Source: JANPEF01 sp031413115 (GTDB lineage Bacteria > Eisenbacteria > RBG-16-71-46 > DASYSL01). Taken from it: 45,482 nucleotides of DNA. Positions within the stretch are counted from its first letter, which is position 1. Each line of letters opens with the position of its first letter. Below are positions 42,477-45,482 of the stretch, in pieces. Made by a program: the position numbers and the translations under genes. The stretch spans positions 1 to 45,482 of the forward strand of contig JANOEH010000059.1 in the NCBI GenBank assembly GCA_031413115.1. The letters are read 5' to 3'. The notes beneath the pieces were generated by a model. The model was not told the origin of the DNA, did not search any database, and was given only the letters and a program-made list of their open reading frames with translations.

Positions 42477-44651
42477 ATGACCTTCCTCAATCCCCTCTAC
42501 CTGTTCGGGCTCTTCGCGGCCGGCATTCCCGTCGTCATCCACCTGCTGACGCGGCGGCGGCCCAAGCGCATCCCGTTCTCCTCGGTCGAGTTCCTGCGCG
42601 AGGTGAACGTGGCGCAGCTGCGACGCTTCCGCCTGCGCGAGTTCCTGCTGCTGGCGCTGCGCACGCTCGCCATCGCGCTGCTGGCGCTGGCCCTGTCCAA
42701 GCCGGCGCTCAAGGGCGCGGTCGGCCCGGGTGCGGGGCAGGCCAACTCGAGCGTCGTGCTGCTGATCGACCGCTCCGCCTCCATGAGCGCGACCGAGGGC
42801 AAGGAGTCGCTGGCCGCCCGCGCGCAGGCGCGGGCGCGCGCGGTGCTCGCCTCGCTCGACAATGGCGACGAGGTGCAGGTGATCGCCTTCGACGCCGAGC
42901 CCGCGGCCCTGTTCCCGCAGCCGTCGCCCGACCTGGCGCGGGCGGTCGCGGCGGTCGCGTCGATCGAGCCGCGTCCGTTCACCACCGACCTCGACGCGGC
43001 CGTGGCCCGCGGGCTCGCCGTGCTGCGCCAGAGCGCGCGCGTCAACAAGGAGCTGTACGTGATCTCGGACCTGCAGCGCGCGGGCTTACCCGGCGCAGCC
43101 GGCCAGCCTGGGGCAAACCCCACAGCATCCGTCGGGACGACGGTCGCGGCCGACTCGGGCGCCACGCTCGGCGCAGCGCCGTCGGGCCTGCGCTTCTACG
43201 TGTTGCCCCTGGCGGGGGCGTTACGCCCCGAGAACCTGGCGGTCACGGGTGCGCGCCTCCGCGGCGCCTCCGGCGCCGCGTCGGGATATGTGCAGGCGCA
43301 GGCCGGCCCGGCCGCGGGGCTCGACGACGGGGCGGCGGTCGACGTGACCGTGCAATCGTTCGGCGGCGTGGGCGGAACGGGCGGCGAGGTCGCCGTCGGC
43401 GTGCGCGACGCGGGCCCCGGCGCGCGCGAGCTGGGCCGCGCATTCGTGCCGCTGGGCGCGGGTGAGGGGCGAGCGCTCGTGCCGCTGTCGAGGCGCCCCA
43501 CGGGCGGCGGCGAGGCGTTCCTGCCGGAGGATGCGCTCGAGCTCGACAACCATCGCTGGTTCGCGGGCGGCCCGGGCGGCCGTACGCGCCTGGGGCTGGT
43601 CGAGGGCGGCAGCCGCGGCGATTCGCCGCTGGCGCTCGCCCTGGCCGCCGGGCAGGAAGCCGGTCGCGTCGACGTCGTGCGGCTGGAGAGCGGCGCGCTG
43701 ACGCCCGGCGCACTGGCCGGCTTCGACGCGCTGGTGCTCGACGACGTCGCGGAACTCGGCGAAAACGCGATGGCCGCGGTCGTCGACCACGCGCGCGGCG
43801 GTGGGGGCGTTGCGGTCGTGCTGGGCCCGCGGGCGCGCCCGGCGTTCTACGGCGCGAGGCTGTTCCCGGCACTGGGCGGTCTGCGCATGGGCGATGCGCC
43901 GCGCACCGCAGGCAGCGGCGCGTGGACCCTGCGTCTGGCCGCGCCCGGGCACCCCGCGCTCGAGGGTTTCGCGGGCCGCTCGGGCGATCCGATCTCGCAG
44001 GCCGCGTTCCGCCAGGCGTGGCCGCTCCTGCCCGGCCCGTCGACGCGCGTGCTGGCGCGCTTCGCGCCCGACCTGCCCGCGCTGGTCGAGGACGGTCGCC
44101 TGCTCGTGTTCGCCAGCGACGTCGAAGGCGCGTGGAACGACTTCCCGACCCGCGGCGCCTTCCTGCCGCTGTGGATCCAGTCGCTCGCCGCGCTGGCGCA
44201 GGGTGCGGGTAGCGACGACCTGCGCCCGGGCCAGCGCTTCACGGCCGCCGTCCCCGTGGGCGCGCAGGCGGCCGACCTGCGCTTCGTCGATCCGGTCGGC
44301 CGCGCGATCCCGCTCGAGCAGTCGCTGGCCGAGGGGCGACGCCGCCTGGTGTCGCCGCCGCTCACGCAGGTCGGGCTCCATCGCCTGGGCATGGCGGGCC
44401 GGCCGTTGCGCGAGGTGGCGGTCAACCTCGACCCGCGCGAGTCGGATCTCACGCGCATGTCGCCCGCCGATGCGCGCGCGCGCTGGGCCGCGTACCGCCC
44501 GATCGTGCTCGAGGGAGACGCCGACCTCGAGCGCCGCATCCGCGAGGGCCGCTTCGGCCGCGAACTCGCCGGGCTGTTGCTGCTGCTCGCGTTCCTATGC
44601 CTCGTCGCCGAGTCCGCCGTCGGGCGCCTGATGACGCCGTCGCGCGCATGA
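42477..44651 (+). CDS. BatA-like membrane protein with vWA domain
   Basis: 724 residues. The N-terminal BatA module, 'FLNPLYLFGLFAAGIPVVIH' and 'LTRRRPKRIPFSSVEFLRE', is followed by a second helix (LALRTLAIALLALALS). A vWA domain with an intact metal site, DRSASMS (DxSxS), comes next, then a long periplasmic region with a glutamine-amidotransferase-like middle (GGVAVVLGP) and a final transmembrane helix (ELAGLLLLLAFLCLVAES). With MoxR and DUF58 it forms the common aerotolerance/vWA cluster of unclear exact role. The start is 16 bases after DUF58. The stop overlaps the mfd start (ATGA). Confidence 0.92.
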   Translation: MTFLNPLYLFGLFAAGIPVVIHLLTRRRPKRIPFSSVEFLREVNVAQLRRFRLREFLLLALRTLAIALLALALSKPALKGAVGPGAGQANSSVVLLIDRSASMSATEGKESLAARAQARARAVLASLDNGDEVQVIAFDAEPAALFPQPSPDLARAVAAVASIEPRPFTTDLDAAVARGLAVLRQSARVNKELYVISDLQRAGLPGAAGQPGANPTASVGTTVAADSGATLGAAPSGLRFYVLPLAGALRPENLAVTGARLRGASGAASGYVQAQAGPAAGLDDGAAVDVTVQSFGGVGGTGGEVAVGVRDAGPGARELGRAFVPLGAGEGRALVPLSRRPTGGGEAFLPEDALELDNHRWFAGGPGGRTRLGLVEGGSRGDSPLALALAAGQEAGRVDVVRLESGALTPGALAGFDALVLDDVAELGENAMAAVVDHARGGGGVAVVLGPRARPAFYGARLFPALGGLRMGDAPRTAGSGAWTLRLAAPGHPALEGFAGRSGDPISQAAFRQAWPLLPGPSTRVLARFAPDLPALVEDGRLLVFASDVEGAWNDFPTRGAFLPLWIQSLAALAQGAGSDDLRPGQRFTAAVPVGAQAADLRFVDPVGRAIPLEQSLAEGRRRLVSPPLTQVGLHRLGMAGRPLREVAVNLDPRESDLTRMSPADARARWAAYRPIVLEGDADLERRIREGRFGRELAGLLLLLAFLCLVAESAVGRLMTPSRA

Positions 44652-45482
44652 CCGCTCTCGCCGACCCCGCTGCCTCGACGGCGTCGCGTGGGCGCGGCGG
44701 GGACGCCGCGCAGGCTCCCGCAACGCACGAGGCGCTGCTCGTCGCCGCCCACCGCCTGCCCGCATTCGGCGCGCTCGCCCACGACCTGGGCGAGGCGGAC
44801 ACGCACGTCGGCGTGCGCGGGCTGGCTGCGTCGTCCGACGCGTGGCTGGTCGCCGCGCTGTGGAAGGTGCACGGCGGCACGTTCGTCTGGATCGCGACCG
44901 ACGGCGAGCGCGCCGACGCCCTGCGCGAGGATCTCGAGTACTTCCTGGGGAAGGCGCACGTCCTGCCGTTCCCCGAGCCCGAGACGCTGCCCTACGACGG
45001 CACGTCGCCGCACCCGGCGATCACCGCACAGCGGCTCGAGACCCTCGCCGACCTCGCCGCCGGCACCCCGGGCGTGGTCGTCACGACGGTGCGCGCGCTG
45101 GCGCAAAGGGTGCTCTCCCCGGCGCGGCTCGTCGCCGCCGAACTCGCGCTGACGGTCGGCACGGACGTCGATCGCGACGGACTGCTGGCGCGGCTGGTCG
45201 GGCTCGGTTATGAGCGCGTGCCGATCGTCAGTGCGCTCGGCCAGTTCTCGGTGCGCGGCGGGCTGATCGACCTCTTCTCGCTGGGCGCCGAGGATCCGTG
45301 GCGTCTGGAGTTCGACGGCGACGCCCTCGTCTCGCTGCGCCGCTTCGACCCCTTGACCCAGCGCTCGATCGAGTCGCTGCCCACCGCGACCGTGCTGCCG
45401 CGCTACGAGATCGCGCTCACGCCGGGCGAGGCCGCGCAGGTGCTCGAGCGCCTCGCCGACGCCGGCGATCGCGCCGCCGCCG
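44648..45482 (+). CDS. mfd: Transcription-repair coupling factor Mfd, N-terminal part (runs off right edge)
   Basis: 278 residues are visible. They match the UvrB-like damage-recognition half of Mfd: 'LPYDGTSPHPAITAQRLETL', VVVTTVRALAQRVL, 'LLARLVGLGYERVPIVSALG', 'FSVRGGLIDLFSLGAEDPWR' and LRRFDPLTQRSIE. Mfd removes stalled RNA polymerase and recruits UvrA; the RNA-polymerase-binding and translocase domains lie beyond the window. The first about 30 residues are low-complexity Ala/Gly/Arg. ATG 44648 overlaps the BatA-like stop by 4 bases, an unusual operon partner for mfd. Confidence 0.92.
   Translation, partial: MTALADPAASTASRGRGGDAAQAPATHEALLVAAHRLPAFGALAHDLGEADTHVGVRGLAASSDAWLVAALWKVHGGTFVWIATDGERADALREDLEYFLGKAHVLPFPEPETLPYDGTSPHPAITAQRLETLADLAAGTPGVVVTTVRALAQRVLSPARLVAAELALTVGTDVDRDGLLARLVGLGYERVPIVSALGQFSVRGGLIDLFSLGAEDPWRLEFDGDALVSLRRFDPLTQRSIESLPTATVLPRYEIALTPGEAAQVLERLADAGDRAAA

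Overview
The window is about 45.5 kb of dense, very GC-rich bacterial DNA (roughly 70% GC by eye, with strong third-position GC). Three secreted proteins end in a FlgD-Ig-like C-terminal domain finishing in '(M/V/I)YF..L.....', one sits next to a PorV-like outer-membrane protein, and there is an MCE/Mla lipid transport system and a sphingolipid-type gene set. This suggests a diderm of the FCB group, for example Candidatus Eisenbacteria. That placement is an inference from gene style; no rRNA gene is present to test it.

Layout. 1-431: 5' part of dihydrolipoyl dehydrogenase (minus). 746-2861: operon of a PfpI-like protein, an atypical SDR and a patatin. 2934-3734: PAP2 phosphatase (minus). 3884-9650: exported TPR-CHAT protein, CoA-acylating aldehyde dehydrogenase with an encapsulation-type N-terminus, small secreted protein, and SEC-C protein with a repeated tail. 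9651-9921: gene-free segment bounded by 25-bp inverted repeats. 10076-14421: serine palmitoyltransferase-like, GNAT-like acyltransferase, NAD-epimerase-like reductase and Aur1/PAP2-like membrane protein, which together read as a bacterial ceramide locus. 14489-15613: ten-helix membrane protein with intramembrane His motifs. 15718-16955: redoxin and TlpA lipoprotein (minus). 16973-17618: HigBA-type toxin-antitoxin. 17623-19026: YajR-like MFS (minus). 19152-21686: mlaEFD. 21875-26539: secreted FlgD-Ig proteins and a PorV-like barrel. 26562-31502: M1 aminopeptidase, rhodanese, DnaQ exonuclease and Fic, each overlapping the next by 4 bases. 31673-32833: membrane protein. 32944-34377: sodium/solute symporter (minus), divergent from an exonuclease-WYL fusion (34443-35417). 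35448-40323: a duplicated-domain secreted protein and a 14-repeat FG-GAP protein (both minus). 40537-44651: MoxR-DUF58-BatA. 44648-end: start of mfd.

How the genes work together. The locus at 10-14 kb would make a long-chain base (Spt), acylate it (GNAT-like protein), reduce the 3-oxo group (epimerase-like protein) and perhaps add a head group (Aur1/PAP2-like protein). The separate Mla system would move lipids between membranes. MoxR-DUF58-BatA is the usual chaperone/vWA metal-binding set.

Regulation. Several promoters fit TTGnCn-N17/18-TAnnnT. At seven genes a -10-like hexamer lies only 5-9 bases before the start codon with no Shine-Dalgarno sequence, which points to leaderless transcripts. 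No tRNA, rRNA, CRISPR array, prophage or transposase gene was seen.
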